This document shows, piece after piece, positions 16,746 through 25,251 of a DNA stretch of 64,000 bases. Numbering within the stretch: position 1 is the first letter of the stretch; each line of letters starts with the position of its first letter. A model generated the notes under the pieces. That model was given only the letters and a program-made list of their open reading frames with translations, searched no databases and had not been told where the DNA came from. The translations under genes and the position numbers were made by a program. The stretch is from Sediminicoccus rosea (GTDB lineage: Bacteria; Pseudomonadota; Alphaproteobacteria; Acetobacterales; Acetobacteraceae), in NCBI RefSeq assembly GCF_033547095.1, contig NZ_CP137852.1, forward strand, positions 1,047,501 to 1,111,500, written 5' to 3'.

Positions 16746-16752
16746 CGGCGGT

Positions 16753-17316
16753 TCAGCCCGGCCCCTTCTCCAGCAACCGCGCCTCCAGCACGCGCAGCCG
16801 CTGCCGCAGCGGCGCCTGCGCCCCCTCGACCAGCGCCTCCACATGGTCGAGCGAGATGGCGGCCGAGAGGGTGGGGGCGGGCGGCACCGTGCCGGCCAGC
16901 CGCGCCTCCAGCGCTGCGATGCGCTCGGTCAGTTCCGTGCGCAGCCCCTCCAGCGCGGCGCCGAGCGCCATGATCTCCCCCGCGAGGGCGGAGGGCTGCC
17001 CGGTCCCGGCCGCCTCGCGCGGCGCGGCGATGGCGGCGCGCAGGACCTCGGTCCGAAGGCGCAACTGAGCGGCGAGCGCCTGCTCCGGCGGGACCGGGCC
17101 CGCCGCGTCCAGCCGGATGCCGGGCGGCCGCTGCCGCGCCTCCTCCGATGCCAGGAAGCCCTGGACCAGACCGGCACGGCCCTCGGGCTTGCCGGCGATC
17201 AGGTCCAGGTGATGCACATAGCCCGGCTCATCCGGCCAGCGGCCCAGCGCCGCGAGGTAGAGGTTGACGACGAAATCCTCATCCGTGCCGTGCAGCAATT
17301 CGCCGAGCGTGATCAT
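16753..17316 (-). CDS. DUF4214-domain protein with coiled-coil tail
   Basis: A 187-residue protein. The first 55 residues (FVVNLYLAALGRWPDEPG, then YVHHLDLIAGKPEG) match the DUF4214 module, which often accompanies glycosyltransferases and surface proteins. The rest is Ala/Glu/Arg-rich and probably coiled coil (LRTELTERIAALEARLAG, LRQRLRVLEARLLEKG). There is no signal peptide. It starts inside the stop of the upstream glycosyltransferase gene (ATGA overlap), indicating co-expression. A similar YRFLLGR-type module opens the two FkbM methyltransferases at 59825-62160. Likely a scaffold or partner for polysaccharide enzymes; this is inference. Confidence 0.75.
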   Translation of the reverse strand: MITLGELLHGTDEDFVVNLYLAALGRWPDEPGYVHHLDLIAGKPEGRAGLVQGFLASEEARQRPPGIRLDAAGPVPPEQALAAQLRLRTEVLRAAIAAPREAAGTGQPSALAGEIMALGAALEGLRTELTERIAALEARLAGTVPPAPTLSAAISLDHVEALVEGAQAPLRQRLRVLEARLLEKGPG

Positions 17317-18650
17317 GCGTCGCCCCCCGTGGGCAGGATCCCGAGCCGGGCGTAGAGCGCCCCCAGCCGCTCGGCGTAGCGGTCCGGGCTGAAGAAGGCG
17401 GCGCGCTTCGGCCCGGCCGCCTCCAGCCCGCGCCGCAGATCCTCGTTGCCGTCCAGTGCCTGCAACGCCTCGGCCAGGGCGCGCGTGTCGGTCGGCGTGA
17501 CGGTGAGCGCCGCGTCGCCCACCACCTCGGGCATGCAGGAGGTGTTGGAGGTCAGCACCGCCGTGCCGGCCTGCATCGCCTCCACCGCCGGCAGGCCGAA
17601 GCCCTCGTAGAGCGAGGCGAAGCAGAGCGCGCGCGCGTGGCGCACCAGGATCTCCACGTCGAGCTGCGGCACATAGCCGATGTAGCGGATGCGCCCGTCG
17701 GCCGAGCGCGTGCCGCCGGCCTCGGTCAGCAGGCGCAGCTCCTGCTTGCCGTGATGCGCCATGCCACCGACGATGATGAAGGGGATCTGCGTGCCGGAGG
17801 CGAGATAGGCGTCCAGCATGCGGGCCAGGTTCTTGCGCGGCTCGATGCGCGAGAGGAAGAGGAAGTAGCCGCGCGGCTCCAGCTGGTGGGCGCGCCTGAG
17901 CCGCGCCACCGACATCTCCTCATCCATCGCGAAGGCCGGCGGGAAGACCGCCTGGTAGGTGTTGGTCACGCGCTCCTCCGGGATGCCGATCTGGTCGATC
18001 AGGTCCCGCCGGGCATGCTCGGAGACGGTGACGATGTGGTCCGCCTGCTGCGCGAGGCGACGGACGGTGTTCAGCCAGTTTGCCTTGAAGTCGAGCGTGG
18101 CCCAGGGCAGGCGGAGCGGGATCAGGTCATGCACGGTGTAGATGTTGCGCGTGCCGGCCAGGCGGATCGGATGGATGTGCGTCCAGTGCATCAGCGCCGG
18201 CGGGCTGGGGGCCCGGATGGACATCAGGCTGCGGCGCACGGCGAAATGCAGCTGCGCGCGGCCGAAGGCGTCGTCCGCGTTCCACAGCTCGTCCACCGCG
18301 GGCAGGTTCGCTGTCGCGAAGGTCTCGTAGGTGATGGCGGAGGTCGCCGCCGTGTCCACCATGCGCGAGAGGGGGATGGGCTGCGCCATCGGCCCGCGCG
18401 GGTTGCGCAGCAGGCCGAGGAAGCGCTGGTGCAGCGGCCGCCCGGGCAGCACGCGCGCGTCGAAGAAGCGCACCTCGCGCTCCGCGGGGTCGGCGATGGA
18501 GGGCAGGGGCCGGCCATAGAGCATGCCGAGCGAGAGGCCGAGGCGGCGCAGCGTCGCCGCATGGCCGCGGGCATAGGTCGTGATGCCGGTCCCGTGCGAG
18601 AGGGTCAGGGGGAAGCCATCCGTCCAGACCCGGGGTGCAGGGAGAGTCAT
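17313..18650 (-). CDS. Glycosyltransferase family 1/4 (GT-B)
   Basis: About 445 residues from the ATG at 18650. A retaining GT-B enzyme: IYTVHDLIPLRLPWATLDFK in the acceptor half, YFLFLSRIEPRKNLARML opening the donor half, and the nucleotide-sugar motif SLYEGFGLPAVEAMQAGTAV with the E-x7-E pair. This layout resembles mannosyl- and related transferases for O-antigen or exopolysaccharide on the cytoplasmic face of the inner membrane. The DUF4214 gene follows with a 4-bp overlap, and manC/algA lies divergently 97 bp away, so GDP-mannose is a plausible donor (inferred from context). Confidence 0.88.
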   Translation of the reverse strand: MTLPAPRVWTDGFPLTLSHGTGITTYARGHAATLRRLGLSLGMLYGRPLPSIADPAEREVRFFDARVLPGRPLHQRFLGLLRNPRGPMAQPIPLSRMVDTAATSAITYETFATANLPAVDELWNADDAFGRAQLHFAVRRSLMSIRAPSPPALMHWTHIHPIRLAGTRNIYTVHDLIPLRLPWATLDFKANWLNTVRRLAQQADHIVTVSEHARRDLIDQIGIPEERVTNTYQAVFPPAFAMDEEMSVARLRRAHQLEPRGYFLFLSRIEPRKNLARMLDAYLASGTQIPFIIVGGMAHHGKQELRLLTEAGGTRSADGRIRYIGYVPQLDVEILVRHARALCFASLYEGFGLPAVEAMQAGTAVLTSNTSCMPEVVGDAALTVTPTDTRALAEALQALDGNEDLRRGLEAAGPKRAAFFSPDRYAERLGALYARLGILPTGGDA

Positions 18651-18747
18651 CCCGACAACTTGCCTTTCGGGCGGCAACGGGACAAGGGTGCCATGAAATC
18701 ACCGGGATTCCGTTTCATACGTCCGCCGAGTTCCTGAAAGGTCAGCC

Positions 18748-20172
18748 ATGAGCGTTCCCGACATCGTTCCCGTCATTCTCTCCGGCGGCACGGGCAGCCG
18801 CCTCTGGCCTCTCTCCCGCGAATCCAACCCCAAGCAGTTCTGGCCGCTCCTCTCGGAGCACAGCATGGTGCAGGAGACGGCCCGCCGCGCGGCCGGCCCG
18901 GGCTTTGCGCCGCCGGTGGTGGTGGTGGGCGAGGCGCACCGCTTCCTGGTGGCCGAACAGCTGCGCGATGCCGGCATCGCCAGCCCGCAGATCGTGCTCG
19001 AGCCGGAGGGGCGCAACAGCGCGCCCGCCATCGCCATCGCCGCCCTGCTGGTGGCCGAGGCGCAGCCCGATGCGGTGCTCTGGATCATGGCGGCGGATGC
19101 CGCGATCAACGATGTCGCGGCGCTGCATGCGGCGCTGGAGCGGGCCGCCGCGGCGGCGCGCGGCGGCCGCATCGTCACCTTCGGCATGCGCCCGACCGAG
19201 CCGCACACCGGCTTCGGCTATATCGAACTGGGCGAGGCGCTGGCCGATGTCCCGGGCGTGCAGGCGGTGCAGAGCTTCACCGAGAAGCCCGACCACGCGA
19301 CGGCCGAGCGGCTGGTGGCTGGCGGCCGCCATGTCTGGAACAGCGGCATGTTCGTGGCGACGGCCAGCACGCTGATCGCCGAACTGCGCGAGCATGCGCC
19401 CGCCGTGCTGGCCGCGGCGCGCGGGGCGCTGGACGGCGCGGCGCGCGACCTCGACTTCATCCGGCTCGGCGCGGATGCCTTCCGCCAGGCGCCCGCCATC
19501 TCGATCGACTACGCCGTCATGGAGCGGACGCGCCATGCGGCGGTGGTCCCCGCCGATCTCGGCTGGAGCGATGTCGGCAGCTGGGACGCGCTGTGGGACG
19601 CCACGCCGAAGGACGCCGCGGGCAATGCCACCAAGGGCCCGGTCGAGCTGCTCGACGCCGAGGGCTGCTACATCCGTTCCGAGGGCATCCTGACCGCGGT
19701 GCTCGGCCTGAAGGACGTGGTGCTGGTCACGACCGATGACGCCGTGCTCGCCATGCCGCGCGCCCGCGCGCAGGACGTGAAGAAGATGGTGGAGCGGCTG
19801 AAGGCGCGCGGCCTGAAGCAGGCCAGCGAGCATCGCCGCATGTATCGCCCCTGGGGCCATTACGAGGGGCTGATCATGGGCGACCGCTTCCAGGTGAAGC
19901 AGATCGTCGTCCGGCCCGGCGGCCGGCTCTCGCTGCAGAAGCACCACCACCGCGCCGAGCACTGGGTGGTGGTGAAGGGCACGGCGCGCGTTCATCGCGA
20001 CGCGGAGAGCCTGCTGCTCTCGGAGAACCAGTCGGTCTACCTCCCGCTCGGCTGCGTCCACCGGCTCGAGAATCCGGGGATGATCCCGCTGGCCCTCATC
20101 GAGGTGCAGGTGGGCTCCTATCTGGGCGAGGATGACATCGTCCGCCTCGAGGACACCTATGGGCGGAGCTGA
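18748..20172 (+). CDS. Mannose-1-phosphate guanylyltransferase / mannose-6-phosphate isomerase
   Basis: A 474-residue bifunctional type II enzyme. The N-terminal nucleotidyltransferase (residues 1-340) has the pyrophosphorylase loop GGTGSRLWPLSRESNPKQFW and the FTEKPDHATAERLVAGG and WNSGMFV motifs. The C-terminal cupin (residues about 365-470) has RPGGRLSLQKHHHRAEHW with metal-binding His residues and typifies phosphomannose isomerase. It makes GDP-mannose from mannose-6-phosphate-derived mannose-1-phosphate for surface polysaccharides, in the cytosol. The ribosome binding site AAAGG lies 8 nt before the ATG. It is followed 22 bp later by a glycosyltransferase. ManC and AlgA are both possible names. 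Confidence 0.94.
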   Translation: MSVPDIVPVILSGGTGSRLWPLSRESNPKQFWPLLSEHSMVQETARRAAGPGFAPPVVVVGEAHRFLVAEQLRDAGIASPQIVLEPEGRNSAPAIAIAALLVAEAQPDAVLWIMAADAAINDVAALHAALERAAAAARGGRIVTFGMRPTEPHTGFGYIELGEALADVPGVQAVQSFTEKPDHATAERLVAGGRHVWNSGMFVATASTLIAELREHAPAVLAAARGALDGAARDLDFIRLGADAFRQAPAISIDYAVMERTRHAAVVPADLGWSDVGSWDALWDATPKDAAGNATKGPVELLDAEGCYIRSEGILTAVLGLKDVVLVTTDDAVLAMPRARAQDVKKMVERLKARGLKQASEHRRMYRPWGHYEGLIMGDRFQVKQIVVRPGGRLSLQKHHHRAEHWVVVKGTARVHRDAESLLLSENQSVYLPLGCVHRLENPGMIPLALIEVQVGSYLGEDDIVRLEDTYGRS

Positions 20173-20194
20173 ACCTTAGCGCTGAGCCGCCGAG

Positions 20195-22066
20195 ATGTCC
20201 GCGCCCCGCTTCGTGGTGGATCTGACCGACCTCCTGGAGTTCCTGGAGCATTTCCGCACGCCCATGGGCGTCGCGCGCGTGCAGATGGCGCTGCTCGACG
20301 CCGCACTTGCCCTGGAGGAGGAGCCGCTCTTCGAGCTGACCGCCTTCTCGTTGGAGCAGGGGCGCTTCGTGCAGTTCCCGGCAGCGCTGATGCTGGCGCT
20401 GATCCAGGGCGGGCGGCAGGGCGGGCGGCTGGACGAGCCCGCCTGGCTCGCCCTGCAGGAGGCGCGCGCCGCCGCCTGCCGCGAGGGGCCGGCCTTCGCC
20501 TTCCAGCCGGGGGATCGGCTGCTCGCCCTCGGCCTCACCGGGCGCAATCCGGTGCAGCTGCGCCGCCTGCGCGAGGTGCGCCAGGCGCATCGCGTGCTGG
20601 TCTGCGTGCTGTTCTACGACGCCATCCCGCTGGCCACGCCCGAGCATTGCGAAGCGAGCCTGACCCGCAGCTTCGCCGAGCATTTCCTCGGCCTCTGCCT
20701 GCAGATGGATCGCGCGGTGGCGATCAGCGACTGCGCGGCGCGCGATTTCCGCCTCTGGCAGCGCCGCATGCTGCCGCATCTCGACATCCCCGTGGGCGTC
20801 ATGCCGCTCGATGCGCGCTTTCCCGCGATGCCCGCGGCGGAGCCGCACAGGAGGAGTGCGGCGGAGCCGCACAGGAGGAGTGCGGCGGAGCCGCAAAGGG
20901 GAGCCGCGGCGGAGCCGCCTGACGCAGCCGCGGCGGAGGCACCGGAATGGCCCGAGCGCCTTCGCGACGGGCGGCCCTTCGTGCTCTGCGTCGCCACCAT
21001 CGAATCCCGCAAGAACCACGCATTGCTGCTGCATGCCTGGCTCACCCTGCTGCGGCGCCATGGCGATGCGGTCATCCCCGACCTTGTGCTGGTCGGCCGC
21101 CCCGGCTTCCAGTCGGAGCCGGTGCTGCACCTGCTGCAATCGGCGCCCGAACTGCGCCGCCGCGTGATCCACCTGCAGGATGTGGGCGATGCGCTGCTCG
21201 GCCAGCTCTATGAACGCTGCCTCTTCACCGTCTTCAACAGCTTCTACGAAGGCTGGGGCCTGCCGGTCACCGAGGCGCTGGCCCATGGCAAGATCCCGCT
21301 CACGCCCGACCACACGAGCCTGCGCGAGGCGGGCGGCGCGGCCGCGCAATACTTCTCGCCGCAAAGCGAGCCCGAGCTGGCCGAGCTGGCCTGGAGCCTG
21401 ATCCGCGACCCCGCGCACCGCCAGCACCTGGAATCGAAGATCCCCGAGCGCGTGCGCATCCGCTCCTGGCGGGAGGTGGCGGAGGGCCTGATCGCGACCC
21501 TCTCGGCCGAGGCGCCCGCCCTGCCGGACCCCATCCGCCGCCTTTTCTTCCCGCTGGGCGAGCGCATCGTCTTCGAGCAGCCCGCCGTGCCCGATCTGCC
21601 CGCGCTGCCGCAGCCCTTCAGCCTGCTGCACCAGCTCCTCTGCGAGGGCGAGGGCTGGGCCGAGCAGGAGCGCTGGGCGATCGGCGCCGGCGGCGGGCCT
21701 GTCCTGCTGCGCCTGCCGCTCGGCGCGCCGGCGCCGGAGGGCCTGGTCCTCACCCTCGAGATCGCCGCCTCCGTCACCGCTCCGGCGCAGTTCCGCCTGC
21801 GCGTGCGCCGGCCGGAGGAGCCGCCCGGCCCCTGGTTCCGCGAGGAGATCCCGACCGGCGCGGTGCAACTGGTCCGCCTCGACATCCCGCCCTGCCACCC
21901 GGGCGATCTTCTCATCGAGTTCGACACCGGCCCGCCGGTGCCCGGCGAGGGGCGCCGCCCGCGGATCTTCTTCACCGGGCTGATGCTCTGCGACGCCAAG
22001 GATCACGCGGCGCAGCTGCGCTACCTCGCGGTGCGTTCCGGCGTCCGCACCCCACGCCCTGCCTGA
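20195..22066 (+). CDS. Large GT-B glycosyltransferase with internal repeat linker
   Basis: A 623-residue protein. Residues 1-210 are an acceptor-type half (VVDLTDLLEFLEHFRTPMG; RQAHRVLVCVLFYDAIPL). Residues about 214-248 are a low-complexity linker with four 8-residue units of the type AAEPHRRS. Residues about 255-440 hold the family GT4 donor half: FVLCVATIESRKNHALLLHA and the motif FYEGWGLPVTEALAHGKIP. A C-terminal beta-rich domain of about 150 residues with PGDLLIEFDTGPPVPGEG follows and may bind carbohydrate. It is co-directional with manC/algA. The expanded linker is unusual for this family and is encoded by a 24-bp tandem repeat. Confidence 0.87.
   Translation: MSAPRFVVDLTDLLEFLEHFRTPMGVARVQMALLDAALALEEEPLFELTAFSLEQGRFVQFPAALMLALIQGGRQGGRLDEPAWLALQEARAAACREGPAFAFQPGDRLLALGLTGRNPVQLRRLREVRQAHRVLVCVLFYDAIPLATPEHCEASLTRSFAEHFLGLCLQMDRAVAISDCAARDFRLWQRRMLPHLDIPVGVMPLDARFPAMPAAEPHRRSAAEPHRRSAAEPQRGAAAEPPDAAAAEAPEWPERLRDGRPFVLCVATIESRKNHALLLHAWLTLLRRHGDAVIPDLVLVGRPGFQSEPVLHLLQSAPELRRRVIHLQDVGDALLGQLYERCLFTVFNSFYEGWGLPVTEALAHGKIPLTPDHTSLREAGGAAAQYFSPQSEPELAELAWSLIRDPAHRQHLESKIPERVRIRSWREVAEGLIATLSAEAPALPDPIRRLFFPLGERIVFEQPAVPDLPALPQPFSLLHQLLCEGEGWAEQERWAIGAGGGPVLLRLPLGAPAPEGLVLTLEIAASVTAPAQFRLRVRRPEEPPGPWFREEIPTGAVQLVRLDIPPCHPGDLLIEFDTGPPVPGEGRRPRIFFTGLMLCDAKDHAAQLRYLAVRSGVRTPRPA
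20834..20929. repeat. 24-bp tandem repeat inside the glycosyltransferase gene
   Basis: Four consecutive 24-bp units (20834-20857, 20858-20881, 20882-20905, 20906-20929) all begin GCGGCGGAGCCGC and are followed by a fifth, decayed start at 20930. Units 1 and 2 are identical; units 3 and 4 diverge in the second half. Each unit adds 8 residues in frame (AAEP plus four) and contains the small inverted repeat GCGGC-GGA-GCCGC. It looks like recent slippage expansion. Confidence 0.9.
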
Positions 22067-22077
22067 CCTGGCCTGGA

Positions 22078-22096
22078 CCTCCGCGCATCGCGGAGG
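22078..22096. terminator. Hairpin after the glycosyltransferase gene
   Basis: CCTCCGCG and CGCGGAGG form a perfect 8-bp stem around a CAT loop, 11 bp after the stop of the glycosyltransferase and before the M20 hydrolase. It is not followed by a T-run, so it may be a weak or Rho-assisted terminator separating the two transcription units. Confidence 0.45.
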
Positions 22097-22127
22097 GATC
22101 ATCCTCGGGCAAGAGAGGGGATTGAGC

Positions 22128-23324
22128 ATGAGCCGAAACATCATCGAGGCGGTGCGGGCCTGGCAGCCGGAGCTGGCGGCGATCCGCCAGGACATCCACG
22201 CCCATCCCGAGCTTGGCATGGAGGAGGTGCGGACCTCCGCCCTCGTCGCGCGCCACCTGCGCGAATGGGGCGTGGAAGTGACCGAGGGCGTGGGCCAGCT
22301 CGGCGTGGTGGGCACCATCCGTGGCACGAAGCCGGGCCAGCGCGTCATTGGCCTGCGTGCCGACATGGACGCACTGCCCATCCCCGAGCAGACCGGCCTG
22401 CCCTACGCCTCGAAAAATCCGGGCGTGATGCATGCCTGCGGGCATGACGGGCACACGACCATGCTGCTGGGCGCCGCGCGCTGGCTCTCGGAAAACCGGG
22501 ACTTCGCCGGCACCGTCCACCTGATCTTCCAGCCGGCCGAAGAGGGGCGCGGCGGCGCGCGGGCGATGCTGGCAGACGGGCTGTTCGAGCGTTTCCCCTG
22601 CGATGCCATCTATGGCCTGCACAACGCGCCGCGCCGCCCGGCCGGGCATTTCGCCATCCGCCCCGGCCCCACCATGGCGGCGGCGGACCGCTTCGTCGTG
22701 ATCTTCCGCGGCACCGGCGGGCATGGCGGCTCCACCCCGCATCTTGCGACCGACATCACCATCGTGCAGGCGCATTTCGTGCTTGCGCTGCAGACCATCA
22801 TCGGCCGCAACGTGGCGGCGAAGGATGCGGCGGTGCTGAGTGTCGGCGCCATCAGCGCGGGCTCGCATGTCGGCCCTAACGTGATGCCGGCCGAGCTCAC
22901 CATCAGCGGCACGGCGCGCAGCTACACGCCCGCCGTGCGGGACCTGCTGGAGCGCCGCATCGCCGAACTCGCGCATGGCCTCGCCGCCGCGCATGGCTGC
23001 ACGGCCGAGGTCGAGTACCGGCGCGGCGTGCCGGCCACGGTGAACCACCCCGAGCAGACCAAGGTCGCCTATGCCGCCGCCGCTGCCGTGGTGGGCGAGG
23101 CCGCGGTGGACCCGAACCCCGACCCCAGCACGGGGGCGGAGGATTTCGCGCTGATGCTGGAGCAGCGGCCCGGCGCCTTCATGTCCATCGGCGGCGGCGC
23201 GCCGGATGGCTCCTCGCCCGCGCTGCACACGCCGCTGTTCGATTTCAATGACGCGACGATCCCGCTCGGCGTCGCCTATTGGGCGAGCCTGGTCGCGCAG
23301 GAATTGGGCAACCCCGAGGGCTGA
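22128..23324 (+). CDS. M20-family amidohydrolase (hippurate hydrolase-like)
   Basis: A 398-residue dinuclear zinc hydrolase. RQDIHAHPELGMEEVRTSAL opens the catalytic domain. VIGLRADMDALPI, HACGHDGHTTMLLGAA and FQPAEEGRGGARAML supply the metal ligands and general base, and ATDITIVQAHFVLALQTII lies in the dimerisation domain. The family removes acyl groups from amino acids or cleaves small amides in the cytosol. I prefer the ATG at 22128, with GAGAGGGG well spaced upstream, over the TTG at 22122. It lies directly upstream of a complete peptide ABC importer, so imported acylated amino acids or peptides are likely substrates (inference). Confidence 0.92.
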   Translation: MSRNIIEAVRAWQPELAAIRQDIHAHPELGMEEVRTSALVARHLREWGVEVTEGVGQLGVVGTIRGTKPGQRVIGLRADMDALPIPEQTGLPYASKNPGVMHACGHDGHTTMLLGAARWLSENRDFAGTVHLIFQPAEEGRGGARAMLADGLFERFPCDAIYGLHNAPRRPAGHFAIRPGPTMAAADRFVVIFRGTGGHGGSTPHLATDITIVQAHFVLALQTIIGRNVAAKDAAVLSVGAISAGSHVGPNVMPAELTISGTARSYTPAVRDLLERRIAELAHGLAAAHGCTAEVEYRRGVPATVNHPEQTKVAYAAAAAVVGEAAVDPNPDPSTGAEDFALMLEQRPGAFMSIGGGAPDGSSPALHTPLFDFNDATIPLGVAYWASLVAQELGNPEG

Positions 23325-23444
23325 GCCCAGGGGAGCGGGCAGGGGGCGCGAGGCAGGACTCGATTTGGCGCGCAACCCTGCTATGTGTGCTGGTAATGGT
23401 TCGTTGAGAATTGAGCGTCGCTTCGATGCGCTGGGAGAATGGCT

Positions 23445-25244
23445 ATGGGTGAAGACGATCTGCGCCAGATGATCGGGCGCGTGAAGAATGGCAGCCTGTC
23501 GCGCCGCGGCTTCGTCCGGCGCATGGCGGCGCTTGGCCTGACGGCGCCGATGGCGACGCAGCTGCTCGCCATCGCGGGTGCGGGCTCGGCCCAGGCGCAG
23601 GGCAGCGTGCCGGTCTATCGCCCGACGCGGCGCGGCGGCGGCGGCCAGCTCAAGGTGCTCTACTGGCAGGCCTCCACGCTGCTGAACCCGCATTTCGCGG
23701 TCGGCACCACCAACCAGGATGCGAGCCGCGTCTTCTACGAGCCGCTCGCCGGCTGGGCCGCCGATGGCACGCTCCACCCCGTCCTCGCCGCCGAGATCCC
23801 CTCGCTGGAGAATGGCGGCCTCGCGGCCGATGGGCGCTCGGTCACCTGGAAGCTCAAGCGCGGCGTGAAGTGGCATGACGGCCAGGATTTCTCGGCCGAT
23901 GACGTGGTCTTCAACTGGGAGTATTCGCGCAACCCCGCCGTGGCCGCCGTCACCTCCGGCAGCTATCGCGACGTGAATGTGGTGAAGGTGGATGACCACA
24001 CGGTGCGGGTCGAATTCACCCAGCCCACGCCCTTCTGGGCCGATGCCTTCGTGGCCGCCACCGGCCAGATGATCCCGAAGCACCTGTTCCAGGCCTTCAA
24101 CGGGCCCAATTCGCGCGATGCGCCCACCAACCTGCGGCCCGTCGGCACCGGCGCCTACCGCTTCTCCAGCTTCCTGCCGGGCGACACGCTGCGGGCCGAG
24201 CTGAACCCCAACTACCACATGAACAACCGCCCCTTCTTCGACACGCTCGAGGTGAAGGGCGGCGGCGACGCTGTCTCGGCCGCGCGCGCCGTGCTGCAGA
24301 CGGGCGATTTCGACTATGCCTGGAACCTGCAGGTCGAGGATGAGCTGCTGAAGCGGCTGGAAGCGGCAAATCGCGGCCGCGTGAACATCGTCGAGAGCGG
24401 CGGCATCGAGTTCGTGCAGCTCAACTGCACCGATCCCAATCGCGAGATCGATGGCGAGCGCTCGCATATCAGCACCCAGCATCCGGCCTTCAGCGACCCC
24501 GCGGTGCGCCAGGCCATGGCGCTGCTGATCGACCGCAACGCGCTGCAGCAGTTCATCTATGGCCGCGGCGGCCCGGCGACGGCGAACTTCCTGAACAACC
24601 CGCCGCGCTTCACCTCACCCAACATGCGCTGGGAGTTCAACATCGCCCGCGCGAACGAGATCCTGGACGCGGCCGGCTGGGTGCGCGGGCGGGACGGCAT
24701 CCGCGCCAAGAACAACGTGCGGCTGCGCTTCGTCTACCAGACCTCGGTCAATGCGCCGCGCCAGCGCACCCAGGCGGTCTACAAGCAGGCGGCGCAGCGC
24801 GCGGGCATCGATCTCGAACTGAAGTCGGTGACCGCCTCGGTGTTCTTCTCGTCGGATGTCGCGAACCCCGACACCTTCACCAAGTTCTACGCCGACATGC
24901 AGATGTACACGACCACGATGCCGCAGGCGGATCCGCAGCGCTTCATGAACCAGTACGTCTCCTGGGAGATGTCCACCCGCGCCAATTCCTGGCAGGGCCG
25001 CAACATCGTGCGCTGGAAGAACGACGAGTATGACGCGGCCTTCCGCGCGGCCGAGAGCGAGATCGACCCGGTCAAGCGTGCGGCGCTGTTCATCCGCATG
25101 AACGACCTGATCGTGGGGAGCAACCACATCATCCCGCTGGTGAAGCGCCCGCTGGTGAGTGGCAGCGTGAACAATCTGCGCCATGTGCTGAGCGGCTGGG
25201 ACGGCACCTTCTGGGCGCTGCAGGACTGGTGGCGCGAGACCTGA
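23445..25244 (+). CDS. ABC peptide-binding protein (SBP family 5), Tat-exported
   Basis: About 599 residues. The N-terminus carries a twin-arginine signal (SLSRRGFVRRMAALGL, then an Ala-rich stretch ending SAQAQG). The mature protein is an extracellular solute-binding protein of family 5, with VFYEPLAGWAADGTL, GVKWHDGQDFSADDVVFNWE and PVGTGAYRFSSFLPGDTL. It is longer than DppA/OppA (about 535-545) because of insertions near LNCTDPNREIDGERSHIST. It captures peptides or similar solutes in the periplasm for the permeases that follow 8 bp later. I prefer the second Met (23445) because GGGAGA is correctly spaced from it and only 2 nt from the first. Confidence 0.92.
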   Translation: MGEDDLRQMIGRVKNGSLSRRGFVRRMAALGLTAPMATQLLAIAGAGSAQAQGSVPVYRPTRRGGGGQLKVLYWQASTLLNPHFAVGTTNQDASRVFYEPLAGWAADGTLHPVLAAEIPSLENGGLAADGRSVTWKLKRGVKWHDGQDFSADDVVFNWEYSRNPAVAAVTSGSYRDVNVVKVDDHTVRVEFTQPTPFWADAFVAATGQMIPKHLFQAFNGPNSRDAPTNLRPVGTGAYRFSSFLPGDTLRAELNPNYHMNNRPFFDTLEVKGGGDAVSAARAVLQTGDFDYAWNLQVEDELLKRLEAANRGRVNIVESGGIEFVQLNCTDPNREIDGERSHISTQHPAFSDPAVRQAMALLIDRNALQQFIYGRGGPATANFLNNPPRFTSPNMRWEFNIARANEILDAAGWVRGRDGIRAKNNVRLRFVYQTSVNAPRQRTQAVYKQAAQRAGIDLELKSVTASVFFSSDVANPDTFTKFYADMQMYTTTMPQADPQRFMNQYVSWEMSTRANSWQGRNIVRWKNDEYDAAFRAAESEIDPVKRAALFIRMNDLIVGSNHIIPLVKRPLVSGSVNNLRHVLSGWDGTFWALQDWWRET

Positions 25245-25251
25245 TCCACCC

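Noticed and set aside
20834-20929. Tandem 24-bp repeat considered as a CRISPR-like array
   Set aside because: Units are contiguous without spacers, in frame within a gene, and no cas genes are present.
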